Source of the DNA: Chloroflexota bacterium
GTDB taxonomy: Bacteria; Chloroflexota; Anaerolineae; Anaerolineales; UBA4823
Length of the DNA: 55,670 bases
Assembly (NCBI GenBank): GCA_020349245.1
Contig: CP070764.1
Location: 4,215,677 to 4,271,346 of the forward strand
Direction: 5' to 3'
Shown here in pieces: positions 16,420 through 24,364 of the stretch. Position 1 is the first letter of the stretch. Each line of letters begins with the position of its first letter. A program made the position numbers and the translations under genes. Under the pieces are notes generated by a model that searched no databases, was not told the DNA's origin, and was given only the letters and a program-made list of their open reading frames with translations.

Positions 16420-17415
16420 ATGATAGAAATCCGGAATCTCCAGAAAATCAGCAGCAACAAATCAATGATTGATATCCCTGCGCTGGATGTAGCTGCGGGA
16501 GAAATCGCTGCCCTGGTTGGTCCTGCAGGCAGCGGAAAATCCCTTTTGCTGGACCTGCTGATTGGAAGAACACCGCCCAGCGCGGGCACGATCCGCATAG
16601 CCTCGGTTGATCCCTTCCATGAACACGAACATCTCAGTAAAGTGGCTGGTTTCTTGTTTGGTGAAGACGCGATTTATCTACACCTCTCGCCGCTGGCAAA
16701 TTTAGAATTTTATTGTCAGATCTATGGATTGCCCAGATCCCGCGCGGCTGAGGTCCTATCGCAAGTGGGCCTGGCGGATCAGGCGAACAGCAAATCAGAC
16801 CAGCTCTCTTCTAGCTTGCTGCGCAGGCTTGGATTTGGGCGTTCATATTTACACTCTCCAAGTGTTTTGCTGCTCTCTGAACCCTTCATCCGTTGTGATC
16901 AGACCACTATCCGACTGTTGAGCAACTTGATGCAAGCCCATTCAGATGAGGGTAAAATACAGCTGATCCTAAGCGCTGAGCCGAGCAATCTGGATTCAAT
17001 TTGCGACGTGATCTATTTCCTGGACGAGGGGAGGATTGCGGAGAAACGTCGTCCGAAGGAAGAGCGCGAAGCCAATCTCCCTTTCAAGATCCCAGCAAAA
17101 ATGGAAGACAAGAAAGTTGTACTGCTGAACCCGGCAGATATCCTGTACGCCTACGCTGGAGAAGGACGCGCTTATTTGGTCACAGATGAGGGACACTTAC
17201 CTACCCAGTTCACGCTTTCGGAGTTGGAAGAACGCCTTACCCGCAGTGGGTTTTTTCGCGCCCATCGGGCCTACCTGGTCAATTTACAGCATGTAAAAGA
17301 GGTGATTCCCTTTACCCGCAACAGCTTCAGCCTGCGTTTGAACGATTCCGAAAACACGGAAATTCCGCTCAGCAAATCTTCTGCCAGTGAATTAAGTGAC
17401 CTTTTAGGCTATTAA
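16420..17415 (+). CDS. ABC-ATPase-like domain fused to a LytTR DNA-binding domain
   Basis: A 331-residue regulator. Residues 1-215 are an ABC-type ATPase fold with intact Walker A (GPAGSGKS, 34-41), but a signature region reading LSSSL (129-133) instead of LSGGQ, and a Walker B reading LLLSEP with Ser153 in place of the usual Asp; the catalytic-position Glu154 is retained. Residues 233-331 form a LytTR domain (D-I-L-Y-A-Y-A-G-E-G-R near the start, then F-F-R-A-H-R-A-Y-L-V-N-L). No transmembrane segment is seen. The neighbouring ABC transporter operon begins 166 bp downstream, behind LytTR-style direct repeats, so it likely senses nucleotide state or transporter partners and controls that operon. 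Confidence 0.87.
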   Translation: MIEIRNLQKISSNKSMIDIPALDVAAGEIAALVGPAGSGKSLLLDLLIGRTPPSAGTIRIASVDPFHEHEHLSKVAGFLFGEDAIYLHLSPLANLEFYCQIYGLPRSRAAEVLSQVGLADQANSKSDQLSSSLLRRLGFGRSYLHSPSVLLLSEPFIRCDQTTIRLLSNLMQAHSDEGKIQLILSAEPSNLDSICDVIYFLDEGRIAEKRRPKEEREANLPFKIPAKMEDKKVVLLNPADILYAYAGEGRAYLVTDEGHLPTQFTLSELEERLTRSGFFRAHRAYLVNLQHVKEVIPFTRNSFSLRLNDSENTEIPLSKSSASELSDLLGY

Positions 17416-17431
17416 CAGGTCACCCCAATTG

Positions 17432-17465
17432 CTCCATTCACCCCCCCAAATTCGCCACTCACCCC
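17432..17465 (+). promoter_or_regulatory. Candidate LytTR operator (21-bp-spaced direct repeats)
   Basis: CNCCANTCACCCC occurs at 17432-17444 and 17453-17465, exactly 21 bp apart, matching the two-turn spacing of LytTR direct repeats. A third CACCCC lies at 17421. The element is about 60-95 bp before the predicted start of the ABC operon. Confidence 0.65.
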
Positions 17466-17492
17466 TGAATAGCGCTGTTTGGCGTTATTTTG

Positions 17493-17521
17493 TTGCATCG
17501 CCTTACTACTTAATATATAGT
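17493..17521 (+). promoter_or_regulatory. Promoter of the ABC transporter operon
   Basis: TTGCAT (17493-17498), 17-bp spacer, TATAGT (17516-17521). It sits between the direct repeats and the ATPase gene. Confidence 0.6.
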
Positions 17522-17580
17522 ATCAGCAGAAATCACGATTTGACGTTGAGTAGAAAATGGTAGAAACCAGGAGCATGATT

Positions 17581-18321
17581 ATGAAAGCAATTGAAGTAAA
17601 CAATCTGACCCGAAATTTTAACGGCTTGAAAGCAGTCGCTGGAATCAGTTTTTCGGTTGAACCCGGTGAAATTTTCGGGTTTCTTGGCCCAAACGGCGCT
17701 GGAAAAACAACGACCATAAAAATCTTGACTGGCCAGCTACGCCCAACTTCTGGTTGGGCGAAGGTGGCTGGCTGCGATGTCGTTGACGAACGAGAGCAAC
17801 TAAAGCCACAGATTGGCGTAGTATTTGAACACCAAAACATCTATGAGAGACTCTCAGCCAGGGACAATCTGGACTTTATAGCTAGGCTCTACGGCATCGA
17901 TAGACGGGCAGTAGATGAAGCCTTAGCCCGGGTTGGCTTATCCGGGCGTTCTAAAGAGAAAACCCAGAATTTCTCCAACGGCATGAAACAGCGTCTTCTG
18001 ATCGCTCGTGCTTTACTTCATCGGCCAAAGGTGCTTTTTCTAGATGAACCAACCCGTGGGCTGGATCCAAACGTGGCCCGTGATATTCGCCGTTTTATCT
18101 CCAGCCTCTCAGAGGAGGGTGTGACCGTCTTCCTGACCACGCACTACATGGAAGAAGCCGACCGACTTTGTAATCGGGTTGCGATCATCGATCAAGGAAA
18201 GATCGTCGCTCTGGATACTCCAGACCGTTTGAAAGCAGATTTCGGTATGGGTCAAGCACCTACCTTAGAAGATGTATTTGTGGGATTGACAGGTCACTAC
18301 CTCCAGCGGGAAACTGTCTAG
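17581..18321 (+). CDS. ABC transporter ATP-binding protein
   Basis: A 246-residue intact ABC ATPase of the drug/peptide exporter (CcmA/NatA-like) type. It has Walker A G-P-N-G-A-G-K-T-T, Q-loop region E-H-Q-N-I-Y, signature F-S-N-G-M-K-Q-R-L, Walker B V-L-F-L-D-E-P-T-R-G-L-D-P and the H-loop T-T-H-Y-M-E-E-A. In-frame ATGs exist at 17557, 17575 and 17581. AGGAG at 17569-17573 is best spaced (7 nt) for 17581. It powers the doubled permease encoded next. Confidence 0.94.
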   Translation: MKAIEVNNLTRNFNGLKAVAGISFSVEPGEIFGFLGPNGAGKTTTIKILTGQLRPTSGWAKVAGCDVVDEREQLKPQIGVVFEHQNIYERLSARDNLDFIARLYGIDRRAVDEALARVGLSGRSKEKTQNFSNGMKQRLLIARALLHRPKVLFLDEPTRGLDPNVARDIRRFISSLSEEGVTVFLTTHYMEEADRLCNRVAIIDQGKIVALDTPDRLKADFGMGQAPTLEDVFVGLTGHYLQRETV

Positions 18322-18418
18322 CACTATTCCCATTGCAATGCTGATAAATTCACTGGTAGCAGAATGTGAAACATAGATTTACCTAAATTAAGTATCATCT
18401 GGGAAAGAAAGGTTTGAA

Positions 18419-20764
18419 ATGAAAAGCACAAGAAAACCAAAGAGCCTCCATCAAACTCTGCGCATCACCTGGGCTATCGTGGCCAAGGATTTGGTCGAAG
18501 CTCTGAAGAATAAAAACACAATCGGGATCCTCCTGACCACGATACCGATGATTTTCGTTTATTACTACTTGCCCATTCTGGGGACCAAGAATGAGCCGCC
18601 CCGGCTGCGTGTTTATGATGAAGGAGAATCCGTGTTGGTTTCTCTCCTTGAAAACAACAATGCTATCGATTTACGAACGTATCCTAGCAAAGAGAAAATG
18701 CTCAGCGGTCTGCGCAGCGAGGATATACCCGCGCTAGGGATCATCCTCCCCGCCGACCTCGATAGCAACTTGGCCGAAAATGGGGAAGCAAGTATCCAGG
18801 GTTTTGTTCCGGCTTGGGTCAATCAAAAAGAGGTTGACAAGCTGGTGAATTTTTATGAAAGCCAAATTGCTGCCATACTGGGTCAGCCTATCCAACTCCT
18901 CGCGGAAGGCAACCGCGTACACTTAGAACCGGATTCAAGCGGGATAAGTGGGACAGCCTCTATCGCTTTCATTCTTGTGATCGTGATGATCGGCCTGATC
19001 ATGATCCCTCACCTGATGCTCGAAGAGAAGAAAACCCGCACGATTGATGTGCTGCTCGTATCTCCGGCAAGCGCAGGGAACCTGATCGCAGGCAAAGCCA
19101 TCGTCGGGTTGGTTTACGTCTTACTGGGAGCCATCGTGGCGCTGATCGTCTTCGCTCATGTGATCGTACACTGGTGGCTGGCAATTCTCACCATCATCTT
19201 GGGTGCTTTGTTCGCAATTTCCATGGGCTTGATATTGGGAAATATTGTCGATTCCCGTTCCCAGTTGACAATCTGGGCCTGGGCTTTCATCCTCCCGCTT
19301 CTCCTGCCTGTGTTCCTGGTCCTGATGGGAGACCTGTTACCAGAGTTGGCAAACCAGGTCATCCAATTCTTCCCGACAGCGATAATGCTGGATCTGCTGC
19401 GCATCTCTTACTCCGGGGTGATCCCCATGGGCAAGACTTTTTTGCTACTGTCCTTGCTTGCTGTATACGTTGCAGCAGGCTTGATCTTCGCCGCCAGGCA
19501 GGTTTTGCGCATGGACCGGCAGGAAACTCGCCTCTCCACAACTGGTGATATACAACAAACTGGGGGAAATCCCGGAGTCGGTTGGCTGGACTCGCAGCTG
19601 GGCAAGCTCTCCCAATTGCGAAAACCAAAGCAGGTTCAGGATCAGGTGCTCGATCATCCTGAAAGCACCTCTTATGCACCTGGAGAACACAGCAGTTTGC
19701 GGATTATTTGGACAATTGCCTCCAAGGATATCTTTGCCACTTTGAAAAACAAGATTGCGCTATCCATTATTATGGGCACCACATTAATCGTTATCACCAG
19801 TATGGTTCCCCGTATGCTGATTACGGGCAGGAGCACTCCGCCTGTCGTGGTATATGATGCCGGACGCTCAACTATCCTCAGAGGGTTGTCTGCGAGCGAT
19901 GATCTCCGGATGGGATTCGCGGATTCGTTGGAAGAGATGCAAGAGATCGTCAGTGAGTCGTTTGATATCTGGCTGGGGCTGGTCGTCCCCTCAAATTTTG
20001 ATTCCCTGGTGGGCAGCAGCGAGGTCATAGAATTGGACGGATATGTTGTCCACTGGGCAGATCCCGAGACAGTCTCGGAGAGGGTTGCCACTATCCAAGA
20101 TCAGCTGGGGGCAGCCACCTGGGGTTCAGTGCAGATAAATGTATCCGAAGACAAACTCTACCCCCCTGCAAGACTCGAGGGACAATCTACCATGTTTGCC
20201 CTGATGCTATCCATCGTCGTCCTCACTCTGGGCATAACCCTGGTCCCGCTTCTGATGGTAGAAGAACGGGTAGCACATACCTTTGAGGTATTGATGGTCT
20301 CCCCGGCAAGGATTTTTGAAGTAATTAGCGGAAAAGCTTTGGCGGGTGGGTTTTACTGCCTGCTTGCCGTTATGGTCGTGCTCTTCCTGAACAGAGTTAT
20401 TGTCGTCAACTGGGGTGTTGCCTTGATTGCGGTTGTTTTGGGTGGCGCGTTTGCAGTGAGTTTAGGCTTACTGGTAGGTTTGCTTTCGGATAATCCGACC
20501 TCGGTTGGCATGTGGAGCTCCATAATACTGCTTGCCCTGCTGGGGGTGACAATGGCGAACACCTATTTCAATCCCTTGTTGCCTCAGCTCATTGGTGCTG
20601 TGCTGGATTATTTCCCGACCGTGGCTTTTACAAGGTTGCTGGGATACTCGCTGGCTGGGGAGTACCCCATGGGGCAGATGTGGATTAACGCGGCCGCTTT
20701 ACTGTTCTCCGCTCTGATCGTCTCCGGGGTACTTGCCTGGCGCATGCAGCTGACTGACCGGTGA
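18419..20764 (+). CDS. ABC-2 permease, two permease units fused in one chain
   Basis: A 781-residue membrane protein built of two homologous NatB-like ABC-2 units. Unit 1 (about 1-375) and unit 2 (about 425-781) each have an N-terminal TM, a long extracytoplasmic loop of about 130 residues and a C-terminal bundle of five to six TMs. Corresponding cytoplasmic motifs are E-E-K-K-T-R-T-I-D-V-L-L-V-S-P and E-E-R-V-A-H-T-F-E-V-L-M-V-S-P. A hydrophilic linker (about 375-430) joins them. The single chain would replace a permease dimer and pair with the preceding ATPase. The SD is AAAGG. The stop overlaps the next start. Confidence 0.9.
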   Translation: MKSTRKPKSLHQTLRITWAIVAKDLVEALKNKNTIGILLTTIPMIFVYYYLPILGTKNEPPRLRVYDEGESVLVSLLENNNAIDLRTYPSKEKMLSGLRSEDIPALGIILPADLDSNLAENGEASIQGFVPAWVNQKEVDKLVNFYESQIAAILGQPIQLLAEGNRVHLEPDSSGISGTASIAFILVIVMIGLIMIPHLMLEEKKTRTIDVLLVSPASAGNLIAGKAIVGLVYVLLGAIVALIVFAHVIVHWWLAILTIILGALFAISMGLILGNIVDSRSQLTIWAWAFILPLLLPVFLVLMGDLLPELANQVIQFFPTAIMLDLLRISYSGVIPMGKTFLLLSLLAVYVAAGLIFAARQVLRMDRQETRLSTTGDIQQTGGNPGVGWLDSQLGKLSQLRKPKQVQDQVLDHPESTSYAPGEHSSLRIIWTIASKDIFATLKNKIALSIIMGTTLIVITSMVPRMLITGRSTPPVVVYDAGRSTILRGLSASDDLRMGFADSLEEMQEIVSESFDIWLGLVVPSNFDSLVGSSEVIELDGYVVHWADPETVSERVATIQDQLGAATWGSVQINVSEDKLYPPARLEGQSTMFALMLSIVVLTLGITLVPLLMVEERVAHTFEVLMVSPARIFEVISGKALAGGFYCLLAVMVVLFLNRVIVVNWGVALIAVVLGGAFAVSLGLLVGLLSDNPTSVGMWSSIILLALLGVTMANTYFNPLLPQLIGAVLDYFPTVAFTRLLGYSLAGEYPMGQMWINAAALLFSALIVSGVLAWRMQLTDR

Positions 20765-22341
20765 ATCAAATGGCGCGCAGAATTCTCTTGTTTTGCATCT
20801 GGTTTAGCCTGACAGCTTGCGGAATTAAATCGGCAGTCCCTGAAAACAATCCAGGGACTGCCCAGCCCACTTCCCTCCCGGCAATCTTAACCGGCCCTGA
20901 TACCGCCGGAGTCTTTCGCCCTTCCGCCTGTCCGTTTGTTCTTCCCGAGGGAATTGTGGAGGGTAAAGATGTCGAGTGCGGTTTCCTGCCGGTTTACGAA
21001 CAGCCCAACGGTAGCGACTCCGCTAACCAGCGTATCATCCGCCTGGCAATAGCGGTATTCCATCCGCCCGGCGGCGCGACCCAGCCTGACCCCGTCCTGT
21101 ATCTGTCCGGTGGACCCGGCGCGAGCATCCTCAAACTGATCCACTCCCAATATGAAATCTTGTCAAAACCCGTTTTCGACACAGGGCGCTCCCTGATTGT
21201 CTTCGACCAGCGTGGGGTTGGAGTCTCACAGCCAGAATTGGATTGCCCCACATACCGCACTTTATCAATGGAATTGCTCGACCGGCAGATCGATGGAAAG
21301 AGCATCAGCGAGCAGGAGATACGCAGTCTTATCCTGGGGAGCATCAAGTCTTGCAGAGATGATTTAGCGCAATCTGCAGACCTGGGAGCTTACAACAGCC
21401 AGAACAGCGCGGCTGATGTCCACCAGATCGTCACGTCTCTGGGATTTCAACGGGTTAACTTGTGGGGCGGTTCCTACGGTACACGTCTGGCATTGGAAGT
21501 GATGCGCCTTTATCCAGATGATCTACGCAGCGTAATTCTCGATGCGGTTTACCCTCCCGATGCAGACCTATACCTTGAAGGCCCGGCGAATTTTCAGCGC
21601 AGTTTGACCAGGCTTTTTGCAAGCTGTGGGGAGAACCCGGTCTGTTCTGAGAATTATCCAGAATTGGAGACGGTTTTTTTCAATACGGTTGCCCGGCTCG
21701 ACGAGCAACCTGTCTACCTGGATATTTGGGATCCCTACACGGGTGATGAACACAAGACTCTGGTCAACGGGAACACGTTAATGGTGTTAACCTTCCAGCT
21801 GCTATATGATAGCAGGGTGCGTTATTTCATTCCGCAGATCATCTATGATGTCAGCCAGGACGATTTTCATTATCTCGAAATATCTTACAGCTCCTTGCTC
21901 GCCTTATCAGGGCTTTCCAATCGTGGGATGATGTTTTCTGTGCAGTGCCATGAAGAAGTTCCCTTCAGTTCTTTTAACCAGTTCCAGGTCGAAATCGAAC
22001 GGTACCCTCAACTCGCTGGCATGTACCAAGGAGCAATTCTGGGTGATTTGATCTACGAAGCTTGCGAAGTGTGGTCGGTGGGAAAGGCGGGAGAACAAGC
22101 TAACCAACCCGTGTCAAGCGTCATCCCTGCGCTGATCCTGAGTGGAGAATTTGACCCGATTACTCCTCCGGACTGGGGAAACAAGGTGGCAGAGTCTCTC
22201 GTGAACTCATTCGCTTTTGAATTTCCCGGCATTGGCCATGGCGCAGGCGTCTCGCATCCCTGCCCTCTCAATATGATGTCCACATTCCTGCGGGATCCGG
22301 GCACGCAGCCTGACGACAGCTGTTTATTGGATATGCAGTAG
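20761..22341 (+). CDS. Secreted lipoprotein alpha/beta-hydrolase, S33 peptidase-like
   Basis: A 526-residue protein with lipobox L-T-A-C (Cys20). The alpha/beta-hydrolase fold has the oxyanion region L-S-G-G-P-G-A, F-D-Q-R-G-V-G, nucleophile elbow G-G-S-Y-G-T, acid in G-E-F-D-P-I-T-P and His in G-I-G-H-G. This is the pattern of tripeptidyl/prolyl aminopeptidases (S33). The GTG start overlaps the permease TGA; an ATG 9 bases on is an alternative. Translational coupling to an exporter suggests that the hydrolase acts on the exported or an incoming peptide outside the membrane. Confidence 0.9.
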   Translation: MNQMARRILLFCIWFSLTACGIKSAVPENNPGTAQPTSLPAILTGPDTAGVFRPSACPFVLPEGIVEGKDVECGFLPVYEQPNGSDSANQRIIRLAIAVFHPPGGATQPDPVLYLSGGPGASILKLIHSQYEILSKPVFDTGRSLIVFDQRGVGVSQPELDCPTYRTLSMELLDRQIDGKSISEQEIRSLILGSIKSCRDDLAQSADLGAYNSQNSAADVHQIVTSLGFQRVNLWGGSYGTRLALEVMRLYPDDLRSVILDAVYPPDADLYLEGPANFQRSLTRLFASCGENPVCSENYPELETVFFNTVARLDEQPVYLDIWDPYTGDEHKTLVNGNTLMVLTFQLLYDSRVRYFIPQIIYDVSQDDFHYLEISYSSLLALSGLSNRGMMFSVQCHEEVPFSSFNQFQVEIERYPQLAGMYQGAILGDLIYEACEVWSVGKAGEQANQPVSSVIPALILSGEFDPITPPDWGNKVAESLVNSFAFEFPGIGHGAGVSHPCPLNMMSTFLRDPGTQPDDSCLLDMQ

Positions 22342-22397
22342 CATTGCCGGATTTTCCCCCTTAGCCTTGGAATTTTTCTCCATTCTTTCCTCATTAT

Positions 22398-22426
22398 AAA
22401 AAACAAGGCGCTCTTACGAGTGCCTT
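22398..22426 (-). terminator. Intrinsic terminator after the Tag-like gene
   Basis: AAGGCGCTC (22405-22413) and GAGTGCCTT (22418-22426) form a 9-bp stem with one wobble. On the minus strand a U-rich tract follows (22403 to 22398). Confidence 0.75.
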
Positions 22427-22498
22427 GAATTAACTGACAGAGGCTGGCATATGGGCCGAAGATCGAAGGACCAGGTCTAGCCTCTCTATTGGCTGCCC

Positions 22499-22963
22499 TT
22501 ACTTACGGTACTTCGCTTCAAACTCTTCATGAGGAGGGACTGGCTCACCAACCACGTATAGAAAATAATAAATACCCGTCGGTCCCATAAACTTAAAATC
22601 ACCGCGCAACATGTTGAGTGTCCCATCGAAATCGTCTTGAGAGCGCAGGTAATCTTGAAATGAGCCGTGCTCTTGATCGAGATCGAGCATCTTATGGGCA
22701 TTGCTGACAATCGCGGCAAGTTTTCGGTAGTTGCGGATCACCCTGGTATCATTAGCCAGATCGTCTAGGTCCTTATCGCTGATATCTGCAACCTTGTTTA
22801 TATCAAAATTATGGAAAGCTTCCCGGGTGCCAGCCCACTTCGCTTCTACCACTTTCCAGGACATGCCAGATTGAAATACAGCTTTACTCATCACCTCTAG
22901 ATAATCATCCAACGAGGTGGGGCTAATTTTTTCGGGCGGTGTTCCTGTTGGCATATTCACCAC
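22499..22963 (-). CDS. DNA-3-methyladenine glycosylase I (Tag)-like protein
   Basis: A 154-residue protein resembling the HhH-GPD Tag family. M-S-K-A-V-F-Q-S-G-M-S-W-K-V-V-x-x-K-W matches the Tag W-x-x-V-L-x-K-R region, F-H-N-F-D-I-N-K-V-A the following block, and F-K-F-M-G-P-T-G-I-Y-Y-F-L-Y-V-V-G the C-terminal pattern. The N-terminal Cys/His and C-terminal His/Cys zinc ligands of E. coli Tag are not present and the chain is about 30 residues shorter. It may be a zinc-free variant glycosylase with altered activity. Confidence 0.75.
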   Translation of the reverse strand: MVNMPTGTPPEKISPTSLDDYLEVMSKAVFQSGMSWKVVEAKWAGTREAFHNFDINKVADISDKDLDDLANDTRVIRNYRKLAAIVSNAHKMLDLDQEHGSFQDYLRSQDDFDGTLNMLRGDFKFMGPTGIYYFLYVVGEPVPPHEEFEAKYRK

Positions 22964-23271
22964 ATCCTTTCGTTTATCTATGGAAAAATGGAATCCGTTG
23001 AGATTTAATTATACCCCCCCTGATTTGCAGGCATCCCCGAAATGGGTCAAACCCTTGGCTCTATTATATAAAATAACTGGCTTTGATTTCATCCAAGATG
23101 TGCCGCTACCTCCTGGCCAGAAATTTTTCAGTAGCAGGCCTTTCGAAAAGAGGCAAATCCTTTCACAAGATTGCGCCTTTATGGTAACCTAGGCCAGTAC
23201 CGGTAACAAATCAAGTTTAGGTTTTGCCCTTGGGATCGCAGTTCGCTGGCTGATGGAAGGAAATTGCACGG
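22964..23271. other. 308-bp non-coding gap between divergent genes
   Basis: It separates the Tag-like gene (minus) from the second GIY-YIG gene (plus). Frames inside are short and unlike any family. No copy of the 50-bp repeat of positions 1-165 was seen here or downstream of the GIY-YIG gene. Confidence 0.5.
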
Positions 23272-23565
23272 ATGGCTTACCACGTATATTTACTACTTTG
23301 TGCAGATGGGACCTATTATACGGGCTATACTGGAGACCTTACCCGCCGTTTTAAACAACACCAGACAGGCGCAATACCCCGGGCGTATACAAAATCTCGT
23401 CGACCTGTAAAACTTGTTTGGGTTAACGAATTTGACTCAAAAGAAGCCGCGCGTACTCAGGAGAAAAAGATCAAACGCTGGACTGCCGAGAAAAAAGAGA
23501 CGCTCATCCTGGCTGACCAGGCTCAAACAGAACAGGCGATCCGTGAATTAGACTTGAATGATTAG
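23272..23565 (+). CDS. GIY-YIG nuclease family protein, second copy
   Basis: A 97-residue paralogue of the protein at 192-500. GIY-YIG motifs are H-V-Y-L-L and Y-Y-T-G-Y-T, the arginine motif is D-L-T-R-R, the R-R-P-V-K-L-V-W block is identical to the first copy, and the catalytic-type Glu lies in T-Q-E-K-K-I-K-R-W. It lacks the basic tail of copy 1 and ends in an acidic stretch. Unlike copy 1, it is not flanked by tandem repeats. GGAAGG precedes the ATG at a rather long distance. Confidence 0.93.
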   Translation: MAYHVYLLLCADGTYYTGYTGDLTRRFKQHQTGAIPRAYTKSRRPVKLVWVNEFDSKEAARTQEKKIKRWTAEKKETLILADQAQTEQAIRELDLND

Positions 23566-23732
23566 AAGCACGGGTATTTCCTGACCTCATTTGTTTCTCC
23601 TGAGAACCATTCCCTTATGGGATAAAAAATAATTCCAATTTCTCCCCTGATACCTCTGCAGGTATCTCCTGAAGGATTAATGCCGCAGGATTTTCTCTCT
23701 TTGAATTAGAATACCTTGTCCCCCTCATGGAT

Positions 23733-23794
23733 CGAAAAAGAAAAAAAGACCTGCCATATACTCTCAACTCCGCTTAGGGGAGCTTGGCAGGTCT
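23733..23794 (-). terminator. Intrinsic terminator of the OsmC gene
   Basis: Perfect 10-bp arms AGACCTGCCA (23747-23756) and TGGCAGGTCT (23785-23794). On the minus strand a long U-rich run follows. It lies 25 bp after the OsmC stop and could also act on plus-strand transcripts. Confidence 0.85.
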
Positions 23795-23818
23795 CCTTGT
23801 ATTAACCCCCAATGGAGG

Positions 23819-24223
23819 CTATACGATAGAAACCTCTTTCGTGAATACATCGAATGCCGGGGGTGTTTCTAGGTGTTTCTTCACAGCACATAGCTCTGCT
23901 GAACGAACTAGTGATGCGCGGTATTTCTCCGGAAAATCCTCCGGCACCTGTATTTCGAGATCAACCTTACTGATCATGCGGGTGAGGGGATCGGTATGAG
24001 CCCGCTGAATGATGCGAATGCCGTCCACTGACAACCCGCGCTGTTTGCAAAAGCCCAGGACATAAATCCCGGCACAGGTTCCAATAGATGATAAGAAGAC
24101 TGCAAAGGGTGTTGGCGCTGAACCTTCACCGCCGCCCATGGGGGGTTGATCGGTGCTCACAGTATAGGCTCCGAAATGTGCGTCAACCCTTGCTCCCCCC
24201 GGAAAATCTATCACCATTTCCAT
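23819..24223 (-). CDS. OsmC family peroxiredoxin-like protein
   Basis: A 134-residue OsmC/YhfA-type protein. The two redox cysteines are Cys50 in S-I-G-T-C-A-G and Cys112 in A-E-L-C-A-V-K-K, the spacing of the family. P-T-P-F-A-V-F-L-S-S precedes the first. Members reduce organic hydroperoxides with dithiol partners, or act more broadly in thiol chemistry. It is a single-gene unit with GGAGG 12 bases before the ATG and a strong terminator behind. Confidence 0.9.
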   Translation of the reverse strand: MEMVIDFPGGARVDAHFGAYTVSTDQPPMGGGEGSAPTPFAVFLSSIGTCAGIYVLGFCKQRGLSVDGIRIIQRAHTDPLTRMISKVDLEIQVPEDFPEKYRASLVRSAELCAVKKHLETPPAFDVFTKEVSIV

Positions 24224-24364
24224 CTCGTAATATTGCCTCCAATGAATGCTGTGTAATCTCTTACGATTCTTAGATGCATTTGCTCTTTAAAGGTTACATT
24301 TCCACCTGGAGCTGATTAAATTTTCGATTATTCCGAACATTCAGGGAGATCAGACACCTGGGGC

